Source: Ekhidna lutea (GTDB lineage: Bacteria > Bacteroidota > Bacteroidia > Cytophagales > Cyclobacteriaceae). From it: DNA of 64,000 nt. A model generated the notes under the pieces. It made no database searches, was not told the origin of the DNA, and worked only from the letters and a program-made list of their open reading frames with translations. Positions 40,994 through 49,810 of this stretch are shown here, piece by piece. Both the position numbers and the translations under genes were made by a program. Every line of letters begins with the position of its first letter. The first letter of the stretch is position 1. The DNA is taken from contig NZ_FZPD01000002.1 in NCBI RefSeq assembly GCF_900188325.1, positions 620,001-684,000 on the forward strand, written 5' to 3'.

Positions 40994-42367
40994 TCAATTC
41001 GTCATCGCAACCAAAAGATCACTTTGTGTAATGATATGCGGATTGTTGTTCTCATCCCTGATCATCAAAGCTTTTTTCTCTTTGCTCAACATTGATGACA
41101 TTACATCGATTGGCTCCAACGAAGAAATAAACTGAAATGGTGCTTCCATTATTTCAGAAACCGGCTTTCCTTTCAATTCAGGATTCTCAACCAGGCTCTT
41201 GAGCAGCAAACTATCTGAAACACTTCCAACAAATTCGTTTCCATCAACTACTGGTGCCTGATCTATGCCTTTTTGATTCATCAGCTTGATCGCCTCCCCA
41301 ACCTTCATTGTCTGTTCAATGGTCACCAAATCTGATGCGCCATTCTTGCTCATGATGATATCCTTTGCTGTCGCAAACTTTCGGTCTTCCAGGAATCCAT
41401 GATCTTTCATCCAATCGTCGTTGTAAACTTTTCCAAGATACCTGGTTCCATGATCCGGTAGGATGATCACCATCACATCATCTTCTTTCAAATTTTCTTT
41501 TGCATACTCCAGTGCCCCATGAACAGCGGATCCGCAGGACCATCCAATGAACAGTCCTTCCTCTCGAGCAAGTCTTCTGGTCATAATCGCCGCATCCTTG
41601 TCAGTCACCTTCACGATATGATCCACCATATCAAAATCCACATTCTTTGGCAGAATGTCTTCGCCAATTCCTTCTGTCAGGTATGGATAAATCTCTTTTT
41701 CATCAAAAACGCCTGTTTCTTTATACTTTTTAAAAACAGATCCATACGAATCCAGCCCAATGGTAATTACATTAGGGTTCTGCTCTTTCAGGTACTTAGA
41801 TGTTCCGCTAATTGTACCTCCCGTCCCCATTCCTGCAGCATAATGTGTGATTTTTCCATCTGTATCACTCCAAATTTCAGGACCTGTTGTTTCGTAATGC
41901 GAGATTGCATTCGCAGGATGGTCGTATTGATTGGGGTAGAATGAATTTGGAATGTCCTTTTCGAGCTGTTTTGCAACCGAATAGTATGACTTAGGATCAT
42001 CCGGCGCTACGTTTGTCGGGCAAACCACTACCTCTGCACCCATGGCTCTAAGCACATCCATCTTTTCTTTACTTTGCTTATCTGCCAAGGTGAAAATGCA
42101 TTTATAGCCTTTAGAAATAGCCACGAGTGCTAATCCCATGCCTGTATTTCCTGAAGTACCCTCGATAATGGTCCCTCCCGGTTTAAGAATGCCTTTTTCT
42201 TCCGCATCCTCAATCATTTTCAACGCGATTCGATCCTTGATGGAGTTTCCGGGATTGAAATACTCTACTTTAACTAAAATCGTCCCTTTTATACCTTTAT
42301 TGACACTATTTAGTTTGAGAAGTGGGGTATTTCCGATTCCCTCCGTTAGATTATTTAGATACTTCAT
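40994..42367 (-). CDS. Cystathionine beta-synthase
   Basis: 457 residues. PLP enzyme of fold type II; condenses serine (or O-acetylserine/homologue) with homocysteine. The PLP lysine is K44 in NPGNSIKDRIA, and the phosphate-binding loop is EGTSGNTGMGLA. The C-terminal part (about 335-457) carries two CBS domains (IMSKNGASDLVTIEQTMKVGE; MEAPFQFISSLEPIDVMS) that in other organisms bind adenosyl ligands. The domain combination separates it from CysK/CysM. The exact acceptor cannot be told from sequence alone. Monocistronic. Confidence 0.92.
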   Translation of the reverse strand: MKYLNNLTEGIGNTPLLKLNSVNKGIKGTILVKVEYFNPGNSIKDRIALKMIEDAEEKGILKPGGTIIEGTSGNTGMGLALVAISKGYKCIFTLADKQSKEKMDVLRAMGAEVVVCPTNVAPDDPKSYYSVAKQLEKDIPNSFYPNQYDHPANAISHYETTGPEIWSDTDGKITHYAAGMGTGGTISGTSKYLKEQNPNVITIGLDSYGSVFKKYKETGVFDEKEIYPYLTEGIGEDILPKNVDFDMVDHIVKVTDKDAAIMTRRLAREEGLFIGWSCGSAVHGALEYAKENLKEDDVMVIILPDHGTRYLGKVYNDDWMKDHGFLEDRKFATAKDIIMSKNGASDLVTIEQTMKVGEAIKLMNQKGIDQAPVVDGNEFVGSVSDSLLLKSLVENPELKGKPVSEIMEAPFQFISSLEPIDVMSSMLSKEKKALMIRDENNNPHIITQSDLLVAMTN

Positions 42368-42489
42368 TTTTGAGTTTTAGAATGAAACGCAAAGGTAGAA
42401 AAACACAGTTCAACTTCCTATTTGGACACTACATCGAAATAAATGGCTGAAATTCATGATTAGCAAAACTAATTGCACTAACAACTACG

Positions 42490-42497
42490 TATATTTG
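42490..42497 (+). promoter_or_regulatory. -7 promoter box of the T9SS cargo gene
   Basis: TATATTTG matches the TAnnTTTG consensus. Transcription would start near 42503, which supports the ATG at 42518 rather than 42500. No clear -33 TTTG was found at the right distance. Confidence 0.45.
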
Positions 42498-42517
42498 ATA
42501 TGTTATCAATTGATAAG

Positions 42518-43681
42518 ATGAAAAAGGTCATATCGTTTTTAATATTGATTGGTTCTTTTGCTATAGTAGCTCAAGAAACTTCGCTTAATAATTACACCGG
42601 AGATTGGGGCAATAACGCTTCCTGGTCTGGCGGATGGACTGATGGTTCGCCTGCTTTTTTAAACCTCCCGGAGACCAATGCTGACATTACCATCCAGGGA
42701 AATATAAAAGTTGGTACTACGGTTTCAGATCAAGATTTAACATTTTCTGCTAACAAAGATGCTTATGATCTTACTGTAAATGACACATTGGTTGTTCATG
42801 GAGATGTAACCTTTGCCAATAAAGCAATGAACCTAAATTTAGGTGATGATGGTGTTTTTATAATATTTGGGGACCTGGAAATGAATAATAAAATCAATAT
42901 CGCTAGTGGTGGAACATTGGTAGTGAGTGGGAATTTTCATAAAAATGGCTCTCAGGGAACATACACTGGTGATGGAAATGTATATGCCGGATCCTACAGT
43001 GGCGATGCTCAATCTACCATTGACGATGGTACAGGTGAAGATAGTTCATTCACAATTGACCAACTTTCTGATGACGGCTTTGATGAAATTGAAGAATATG
43101 TGAATAGCGGAGGCTCTACACCTCTACCTGTTGAACTGCTTTACTTTGATGTATCAAAATCTGACAACATTATCCTCACCTGGGCAACTGCTTCTGAAAT
43201 CAACAATGATCACTTCATTATCGAAAGGTCCGAAGATGGCTCTCATTTCTATGAAATAGGAAGAGTAGATGGAAATGGAGATTCCAACAAGGAAATCAAA
43301 TATGAATTCACAGATAAATTTGTTCTGTCGCAAGTTGAATACTACCGTTTAAAGCAGGTAGACTTTGATGGTCAATTTGAATATTTTGAGGTTAAACGGG
43401 TCGATACAGGAATAGAAAGTAAGATGAGCCAAATCATTGCCTATCCTACTACTGTTAAAAATGGTGTAATTCAGTTGACATCAAACACTCCATTCCAGAT
43501 CAAACAAATTACGCTCTACAACCTGTCAGGTGGTGAAGCTAAAAGCCTGTCACAGAATACTGTTCAGGAAAACTCGCTTAATTATCTTGTGAATACTGCA
43601 GATATAGGAAAAGGCTATTATTTCTTAAAAGTAACCGCTTCGGATGGGACTGAATTATCCACTCGAATAATAGTAGAATAA
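42518..43681 (+). CDS. Secreted protein with type IX sorting domain
   Basis: 387 residues from ATG 42518. Signal peptide MKKVISFLILIGSFAIVAQ, then a beta-rich region with repeated short strands (ITIQGNIKVG, LTVNDTLVVHGDVTFANKAM, INIASGGTLVVSGNFHKNG) like a right-handed beta-helix. From about residue 205 there is a fibronectin-like segment (LPVELLYFDVSKSDNIILTW) and a C-terminal type A sorting domain (AYPTTVKNGVIQL ... GKGYYFLKVTA ... STRIIVE), the export and anchoring signal of the type IX secretion system. It is probably a cell-surface protein; no enzymatic motif is seen. Confidence 0.88.
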   Translation: MKKVISFLILIGSFAIVAQETSLNNYTGDWGNNASWSGGWTDGSPAFLNLPETNADITIQGNIKVGTTVSDQDLTFSANKDAYDLTVNDTLVVHGDVTFANKAMNLNLGDDGVFIIFGDLEMNNKINIASGGTLVVSGNFHKNGSQGTYTGDGNVYAGSYSGDAQSTIDDGTGEDSSFTIDQLSDDGFDEIEEYVNSGGSTPLPVELLYFDVSKSDNIILTWATASEINNDHFIIERSEDGSHFYEIGRVDGNGDSNKEIKYEFTDKFVLSQVEYYRLKQVDFDGQFEYFEVKRVDTGIESKMSQIIAYPTTVKNGVIQLTSNTPFQIKQITLYNLSGGEAKSLSQNTVQENSLNYLVNTADIGKGYYFLKVTASDGTELSTRIIVE

Positions 43682-43724
43682 GCTCCGAATTGAATCATTA
43701 TCTTTAGTGCCCAAACACTAAAAC

Positions 43725-45077
43725 ATGAGATCAATTTTTACTCTATCCCTTATTATTCTTGGTACAACCATTTGGGGGCAAAACTCTTATTTCCCAAAAG
43801 TTCTTTCCATGCGAGAGCGTGCGGAGGTCATAGACCAATGGTTAGAAGAACGAGTGCAAACTGTATTGCCTGAAGTGATGCGCCGTTCAGAGATAGATAT
43901 GTGGATCATCATAGCCAGGGAATACAATGAAGATCCGGTCATCAAAACACTGCTCCCCGCCACCTGGCAATCTGCGCGACGAACCACCATGCTCATCGCA
44001 TATAATCCGGGTGAAGGCAAGCCTTTGGAGACATTCGGAATGTCCAGGTACAATACTGGTGAACTTTTCAAAACAGTCTGGAACAAGGAAGAACAACCAG
44101 ATCAATGGAAAGCATTGGCTGATATGATTGTCTCCAAAGAACCGAAGAAGATTGGAATTAATAAGTCGGAAACATTTGCTTTGGCTGACGGCATCTCCTC
44201 CACGCATTATGATATGCTGATGGAAGTACTCCCCAAAAAATATCAGTCGCGTGTTGTAAACGCTGAAAATGTAGCGATCGGTTGGTTGGAAACCCGCACA
44301 GAAAGCGAGATGATAGTCTACCAGAACATCGTAAGAATGGCGCATCAGATTATTGCTGAAGGGTTTTCAGAAAAAATCATTCAGCCAGGAGTCACTACCA
44401 CTGACGATGTAGTCTGGTGGTACAGAGATCGAATACGAGAGCTCGGCTTTACGGCATGGTTCCACCCTTCTGTATCTATTCAGCGAAAAGATCCGGAATC
44501 ATTTGACCACCTAAGATCATTCTCTGAACGACCGGAACAGCAAATCATCTATCCCGGTGATTTGTTACATGTTGACTTTGGGATCACTTACCTGAGGCTC
44601 AACACCGATACTCAACAGCATGCGTATGTTTTGAAACCAGATGAAAAGGAAGCGCCCGGTTTTCTCAAAGAGGCTTTCAAAAAAGGAAACAGAGTTCAGG
44701 ATATCCTGACTGATAATTTTAAGACCGGACGAAGTGGCAATGAAATTCTGAAAGCTACACTCGATCAATGCGAAGCAGAAGGCTTAAAAGGTGTGATCTA
44801 TACCCATCCTATCGGTTTTCATGGTCATGCCGCCGGGCCCACCATCGGTTTATGGGATCAGCAAGGGGGAGTGCCAGGAAAAGGAGATTATCCATTATAT
44901 CCAAATACGGCTCATTCCATCGAATTGAATGCTGGAGTTTATTTAGAAGAATGGGGAAAAGAAATTCGGATCATGCTGGAAGAAGATGCCTTCTTTGATG
45001 GTGAAAATGTGAGGTATATTGATGGCCGAGCTACAGAAATCATGACCATTCCAAGAGTCTTATTTCCAAACGAATGA
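43725..45077 (+). CDS. Secreted M24-family metallopeptidase (Xaa-Pro aminopeptidase-like)
   Basis: 450 residues with signal peptide MRSIFTLSLIILGTTIWGQ. Pita-bread fold of M24 peptidases. The five metal ligands are in order: two Asp in LLHVDFGITYLRLNTDTQQ, His in IGFHGHAAGPT, Glu in HSIELNAGVYL and Glu near IMLEEDAFF. The N-terminal half is the creatinase-like domain. It would remove N-terminal residues before proline from peptides in the periplasm. The following AraC gene overlaps by four bases. Confidence 0.9.
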   Translation: MRSIFTLSLIILGTTIWGQNSYFPKVLSMRERAEVIDQWLEERVQTVLPEVMRRSEIDMWIIIAREYNEDPVIKTLLPATWQSARRTTMLIAYNPGEGKPLETFGMSRYNTGELFKTVWNKEEQPDQWKALADMIVSKEPKKIGINKSETFALADGISSTHYDMLMEVLPKKYQSRVVNAENVAIGWLETRTESEMIVYQNIVRMAHQIIAEGFSEKIIQPGVTTTDDVVWWYRDRIRELGFTAWFHPSVSIQRKDPESFDHLRSFSERPEQQIIYPGDLLHVDFGITYLRLNTDTQQHAYVLKPDEKEAPGFLKEAFKKGNRVQDILTDNFKTGRSGNEILKATLDQCEAEGLKGVIYTHPIGFHGHAAGPTIGLWDQQGGVPGKGDYPLYPNTAHSIELNAGVYLEEWGKEIRIMLEEDAFFDGENVRYIDGRATEIMTIPRVLFPNE

Positions 45078-45892
45078 ACTTTCACCTTCACATACCGGAA
45101 GGACAATTAGCCTTACACATTCAATCTATTGCCTATTTTGACACCTACAGTCCGGATCATGATAAAGAACGTTTGCTACCCGATGGATGTCAGACCCTGA
45201 TCATTGATCTTACCGAAACGCCCAAGCGCATCTTCGATAATATTGACCTCACTGATAAGCAGCTATGTAAACACTATTGGTTCTCAGGTGCCAGAAATGA
45301 GCTCCTCACCATTGATTCCGGAGGTATCAACTCCAGCATGCTGGTGATCAACTTTACCTTCACAGGTGCCTATCAATTTATTCATCATCCCTCAGAACAA
45401 ACAAGAAGTCAGGTCATAGACGCAGATGTCTTTTTTCAATCCCAAATACATTCACTAAGAGAGCAGTTGCTCAACACAGCAGAAGTTCAAACTAAGTTTT
45501 CCATAACCGAGCATTTTTTAAAACAAAAGCTTTTGGATCAAAGCCCTCCTGAAGCTATCATACGTGCTTCCAACCTCATTGCCTCCAATCCCAAAGCAGG
45601 AACATTGAAATGGATATCTGAAAACAGTGGATACAGTCAAAAGCATTTTATCAATCAATTCAAGAAATATGTTGGGCTTACACCCAAAGGATTTCAAAAG
45701 GTAATGCGTTTTCAGAAAGTGGTAAAAGATCTCGAATCTGTCAAAACCATCAACTGGACTCAACTCGCATTGGATTGTGGTTATTATGATCAGGCACACT
45801 TCATCAATGAGTTTAAAACCTTCTCCGGGTATAATCCCCAACAATATCTCTCCGAGAAAGGGCCCGATCTCAACTATATTCCTCTGAGGTAA
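45074..45892 (+). CDS. AraC-family transcriptional regulator
   Basis: 272 residues. The C-terminal third (about 165-262) is a double helix-turn-helix AraC DNA-binding domain: LKWISENSGYSQKHFINQFK, then GLTPKGFQKVMRFQKV and LALDCGYYDQAHFINEFK. The N-terminal part resembles the DUF6597-type ligand-binding domain (LLPDGCQTLIIDL; YWFSGARNELLTI). Its ligand is unknown; being coupled to the M24 peptidase gene suggests a role in peptide response, which is only inference. Confidence 0.92.
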   Translation: MNFHLHIPEGQLALHIQSIAYFDTYSPDHDKERLLPDGCQTLIIDLTETPKRIFDNIDLTDKQLCKHYWFSGARNELLTIDSGGINSSMLVINFTFTGAYQFIHHPSEQTRSQVIDADVFFQSQIHSLREQLLNTAEVQTKFSITEHFLKQKLLDQSPPEAIIRASNLIASNPKAGTLKWISENSGYSQKHFINQFKKYVGLTPKGFQKVMRFQKVVKDLESVKTINWTQLALDCGYYDQAHFINEFKTFSGYNPQQYLSEKGPDLNYIPLR

Positions 45893-45945
45893 ATTTTTTC
45901 CAATACAGAGTCTTCGTCACCACCTACTTTTATCCTAAAAAACGT

Positions 45946-46353
45946 ATGGAAGACATGTACATCAATCACTGGGCAGTGCTCGTCGCTGCAATTTCCAACT
46001 TAATTGTTGGAGCAATCTGGTATTCACCGGCGCTGTTTTACAATGCATGGAAAAATGAAAACAACAAAACAGACGATGATTTTAAAGACATTAATGTTGG
46101 AAAACTCTATGGTATATCTACCATTCTTTCGGTCATCATCTGTTACAACATGGCATTTTTTCTGGGAGATTCAAACACAGATTGGGTCTGGGGAACAACC
46201 GCAGGATTTCTTACAGGATTTGGTTGGGCAGCAATGATCTTCGTCATCATTGCCATGTATGAGCAAAAATCCATCCGCTACATGCTGATCAATGGAGGCT
46301 ACATTGTAGTGTATTTCACTCTGATTGGCTTTATATTGGGAATCTGGAGATAA
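45946..46353 (+). CDS. DUF1761 membrane protein
   Basis: 135 residues, four membrane helices (about 8-25, 54-72, 84-105, 112-133). The motif NLIVGAIWYSPALFYNAW and the helix VGKLYGISTILSVIICYNMAFFLG match DUF1761. A second ATG three codons on is an alternative start. A paralogue is at 48337-48744; the two flank the TolB-like genes. Function unknown. Confidence 0.88.
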   Translation: MEDMYINHWAVLVAAISNLIVGAIWYSPALFYNAWKNENNKTDDDFKDINVGKLYGISTILSVIICYNMAFFLGDSNTDWVWGTTAGFLTGFGWAAMIFVIIAMYEQKSIRYMLINGGYIVVYFTLIGFILGIWR

Positions 46354-46381
46354 TTCCTATTAAACAATCGTCATAAGAAAC

Positions 46382-47272
46382 ATGAAATACTTGAGCGCCT
46401 TTCTCATCATTGTTTGCATTGGTATCAATGGATGCAGCGAACCATCAAAATCTTACTCGCTTGTATACGTTACTGACGCTAATATTCAGGAAATGGAGGT
46501 TTACAAGACTGACCTAACCAATGAGCCGATCAAACTATTTGGTGATACTTCCTACTATGTATATGGCCTGGCTCCTTCCAAAGATGGTCGATCCATCTAC
46601 TTTCGGGATTTCAAAGGAAGTACCCCGGATCTGAGAAAATATGATGTCAAATCCGGTGAGATCTCCGATTTCATTGCAACCGAATTCAAAGAAGGTGGTA
46701 TGGACATGACCAAAGATGGATGTGTGGTTTACGTTTCCAACAAGGACAGTGAAAAACCGGAAGTTTATTACATAAATACCAAAGGAGAAGAGACACGAAT
46801 TACTTCCAATGATTTTTGGGAACTTTCGGCAAAATTTTCTCCTGATGGAAAACGGATTGTCTTCAGCAGGCAAATCACCTCCCCAGATTCCACAGATGTA
46901 ACCGGAAATGGAGAGCTCTTTATTTATGACCTAAAAAAGAAGGTTGAAACCAGGCTTACTGATAAGAAAGGGTTTGACGCATTACCCGACTGGTCACCCG
47001 ATGGAAGTCAGGTTGTATTTCATGGTTGCGTTGAGGGAGGCTGTCATATATTCATTATTAACAGAGACGGAACCGGCATTAGGCAAATAACGAATGAGAA
47101 TGACAACCGCTGGCCGAGGTGGTCTCCGGATGGGGAATGGATCGCTTTTACTTCAACCCAAAATGAGCAAACCGATATCCATATTATAAGGCCTGATGGC
47201 TCTGAAGAACGAAAAATTACAAAATCTCCAAAACGCGAAGAGATCGCAGAATGGATATTAAACATCGATTAA
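46382..47272 (+). CDS. TolB/WD40-like beta-propeller lipoprotein
   Basis: 296 residues. Lipobox at the N-terminus (GINGC, C19), so membrane-anchored outside the cytoplasm. The body has at least four PD40 repeats of the TolB type: FSPDGKRIVFSR, WSPDGSQVVFHG, WSPDGEWIAFTS, with the shorter DGRSIYFRDF earlier. Such proteins form beta-propellers used for protein binding. It is one base before the next TolB-like gene, so they are an operon. It lacks the N-terminal TolB domain and is not the TolB of the Tol-Pal system. Confidence 0.85.
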   Translation: MKYLSAFLIIVCIGINGCSEPSKSYSLVYVTDANIQEMEVYKTDLTNEPIKLFGDTSYYVYGLAPSKDGRSIYFRDFKGSTPDLRKYDVKSGEISDFIATEFKEGGMDMTKDGCVVYVSNKDSEKPEVYYINTKGEETRITSNDFWELSAKFSPDGKRIVFSRQITSPDSTDVTGNGELFIYDLKKKVETRLTDKKGFDALPDWSPDGSQVVFHGCVEGGCHIFIINRDGTGIRQITNENDNRWPRWSPDGEWIAFTSTQNEQTDIHIIRPDGSEERKITKSPKREEIAEWILNID

Positions 47273-47273
47273 A

Positions 47274-48230
47274 ATGAAAAAAAACAATATATACATAGTC
47301 CTCCTTGTCTTATTTGGATGTCAGTCTCCCTCAAATGAAGAACCTGAAACCAACAATTATCGTATTGCCTATAATGTCTGGACAGACCAGCAAGGAGATA
47401 ACTATGAAGTTTTCAGCATGAAAACAGATGGTTCTGATGCCAAAAACATTACCAATCTTTTGGGTGTTGAGTGGACGTATTCTGCTTATGGTTCGGACGT
47501 ACTCTATATCTCTGACAAAGACACCTGTGCCAGGTGTTACTTCCTCTACTCAACAGATGCTTATGGTACCGAACACTCAAAGATTGGCGGGCCGCAACTT
47601 AAAGACAGCTGGATGAGTACGCGAAAAGGTGGTGAAGAAATCATTGTAAACCCCATAGTAAAAGGTGATAGTGCATTTTACATTATTGACAGACAGGGTG
47701 CATTGGTTCAAAAAGTCTATACCGGTCTCCCCTACTTCAGTGATCCATGCTTTTCACCTGATGGATCGGAGATTGTTTTCAGAGGATCTGAGAAGCGCTT
47801 TCGTCCGAATATCGGCTATCAGGATGAACTGTATATTGTTGGAGTGGATGGCAGCAACTTAAGACAACTGACCTACTATCCTGAAGGAGACACCACGGCA
47901 GATTGGTACAGCTACCATGCAGGCCCGCCTTTCTGGGAACCAAATCGAAATATTATTACCTATCACTCGAAACAGCAAGGTGGATCATATCTATTCCAAA
48001 TCAACCCGGATGGATCAGGTTTGAAAAAACTAACTCCTGATTCAATCACCATCGGATGGCATTCTTGGTCTCCCGATGGAAGCATGATCACTTTTGATGC
48101 TAATTCGGGTGGCAGAGAAGGGAAAATGAATTTCGACATCTTCACGATGAATTATGAATCAGGCGATATCACACAGGTTACGACAGACACACTGTTTGAG
48201 CAGGCCCCTGTTTTTGTGGAGGTGAAGTAG
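47274..48230 (+). CDS. TolB/WD40-like beta-propeller lipoprotein 2
   Basis: 318 residues with a short lipobox N-terminus (LLVLFGC, C16). PD40 repeats: FSPDGSEIVFRGS, WSPDGSMITFDANSGG, and weaker copies (YEVFSMKTDGSDAKNITN). A cysteine pair DTCARCYF lies near residue 82. It follows the first TolB-like gene by a single base and is probably a functional partner. Binding target unknown. Confidence 0.84.
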   Translation: MKKNNIYIVLLVLFGCQSPSNEEPETNNYRIAYNVWTDQQGDNYEVFSMKTDGSDAKNITNLLGVEWTYSAYGSDVLYISDKDTCARCYFLYSTDAYGTEHSKIGGPQLKDSWMSTRKGGEEIIVNPIVKGDSAFYIIDRQGALVQKVYTGLPYFSDPCFSPDGSEIVFRGSEKRFRPNIGYQDELYIVGVDGSNLRQLTYYPEGDTTADWYSYHAGPPFWEPNRNIITYHSKQQGGSYLFQINPDGSGLKKLTPDSITIGWHSWSPDGSMITFDANSGGREGKMNFDIFTMNYESGDITQVTTDTLFEQAPVFVEVK

Positions 48231-48248
48231 AAAGAATTATTAACTAAA

Positions 48249-48292
48249 CATCCCCCTAGCCCCCTTCAAAGGGGGAATATCCCCTTGAGGGG
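48249..48292. repeat. CCCCCTTCAAAGGGGG repeat, second copy
   Basis: ACATCCCCCTAG is followed by the hairpin CCCCCTTCAAAGGGGG (48260-48275) and a second stem CCCC-TTGA-GGGG (48281-48292). The same combination occurs at 258-304. It lies between the convergent TolB-like and DUF1761 genes and may also act as a terminator. Confidence 0.6.
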
Positions 48293-48336
48293 ATTATAGG
48301 GTTGTTTTAAAGATTTGATTATTTAAATTACAAAGC

Positions 48337-48744
48337 TTACATCACAGTCAAAATCACTCCCATCAATGTAAGTAGCACTACAAAGTAGAAGCCATTGATA
48401 AACCACAATTTGAATGATGTTCTTGAGAACAAGGCGTTCACCCCCATAGACAGAGCAATAAAAAAGAACCCAATGTGGAATCCGTAGGCTGCTCCTTGCC
48501 CCACCGAAGGTTCTGTTCCACCGTGACCTAAAAAGAAAGCAAGTTGCAACGCAATGATAAACTCCAGCACGAAAGCCGTCCCGTAAATTTTTGCCATATT
48601 GGCATCCTTGAGGTCATCCTCAGTAAAACCCATTTCCGCCATCCAGGCTTTGCCAAACAATGGCCCATACCAAATTCCGCCTACGACAAAAGCTGATACA
48701 GTAGCTACCACAACCGCCAACCAGTTAATTGATGAAAAATCCAT
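48337..48744 (-). CDS. DUF1761 membrane protein, second copy
   Basis: 135 residues from ATG 48744 (MDFSSINWLAVVVATVSAF); the open frame upstream has no better start. Four membrane helices, motif FVVGGIWYGPLFGKAWMAEMG. Same length and layout as the copy at 45946, but only distantly similar in sequence. It is a single gene convergent with the TolB-like pair. The spacer 48745-49022 holds no confident gene. Confidence 0.87.
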   Translation of the reverse strand: MDFSSINWLAVVVATVSAFVVGGIWYGPLFGKAWMAEMGFTEDDLKDANMAKIYGTAFVLEFIIALQLAFFLGHGGTEPSVGQGAAYGFHIGFFFIALSMGVNALFSRTSFKLWFINGFYFVVLLTLMGVILTVM

Positions 48745-49022
48745 AATTGTGTAGTTTAAGTTAGTTATTGAATGATTCAAGATAATTGTTTTCCACCATT
48801 ATTCATCACGCCATCAGTGTCGATTTATTGAAAAATATTGTTTGGCGTTTCCTGGATAAAGAATCTGATACTAACCTTGCAATAACATTTATCTTAATTG
48901 TTTGATTATTTTTAGTCTAACAAAACCCTTGTAAACACACTTTTTTGACTGTTGTGAAAAAACCATTCATTCGAGCAAGCAATCTAATCTTGATTATAGA
49001 GGTACTCGTTTTCCTTGGGTTT

Positions 49023-49730
49023 TTAGCGTTTATTATTCTCAACAGGTACTTTCAATTTGTTTCCTAAGTGTTTCAGGTAAAAGAACAAGATAAGAGGAAC
49101 GCCCAGCCATTGTATTGAGAAAACGCCTAGTGACACCAGACCTTTGGCTTCTACACCACCGGAGCTAATTAACAATTGATCGCCAAAACCGCCTTGAGAA
49201 AACACAACCAGTTGTACTAAATTCCAACCAAGGTGCAAAGCAATTGGCAAATACAGTGAGCCCGTTTTTGCAAATGCATGCGCAAACATGAATCCCCATG
49301 TTCCTGTTAGCAGAAACACGAAAATCATCTGAATAGGACTGCCAATAATTCCATAGGAGAACCAATGGTATATCCCGAAAGACACGGCGGATATCAAACA
49401 TGATTTTTGAACACCAATTCTCTTAATCAAAATGAATAATAGTATTCCTCGAAAAATCAGCTCCTCAAAAAGCACGGACTTGACCATATACCAGGTGCTT
49501 CCTAACCCCTCCATTAAACCATAAGTAGGATTTAGCCTCCATTCGGTCGATGTGACAGTTGTTTGGATTTGAAAATAAACCACACACATCAAGCTGGAAA
49601 TCAAGAATCCACTAACGAATTGAATCAGTCTCTGCTTAGTAGGCAATAGACCAAGCGCATTCAAATTTTTACTTTCCAGCCAGTATAAAAGTGCCCATGA
49701 AATGACGAGTTGAATAATGATTCCGAGCAT
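49023..49730 (-). CDS. CPBP-family intramembrane metalloprotease
   Basis: 235 residues from ATG 49730; a TTG three codons upstream is an alternative. CPBP (CAAX/Abi) proteases have their active site inside the membrane. Visible: EELIFRGILLF (glutamates and arginine of motif 1), SFGIYHW (motif 2 histidine) and LHLGWNLVQ (motif 3). About seven or eight helices. Substrate unknown. It is divergent from the helicase gene with an 80-base spacer. Confidence 0.9.
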   Translation of the reverse strand: MLGIIIQLVISWALLYWLESKNLNALGLLPTKQRLIQFVSGFLISSLMCVVYFQIQTTVTSTEWRLNPTYGLMEGLGSTWYMVKSVLFEELIFRGILLFILIKRIGVQKSCLISAVSFGIYHWFSYGIIGSPIQMIFVFLLTGTWGFMFAHAFAKTGSLYLPIALHLGWNLVQLVVFSQGGFGDQLLISSGGVEAKGLVSLGVFSIQWLGVPLILFFYLKHLGNKLKVPVENNKR

Positions 49731-49810
49731 AGTCGGCAAGATGTTTAAAAATTGAACATCATACCCTTCCGGCTGAAAAAATATTCTCTTAAATCAAATA
49801 GATTTGCCGG

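Noticed and set aside
49799-49806. TAGATTTG as a promoter giving a leaderless uvrD mRNA
   Set aside because: The -7 box matches but no -33 TTTG lies at an acceptable distance, so it may be chance in A/T-rich DNA.
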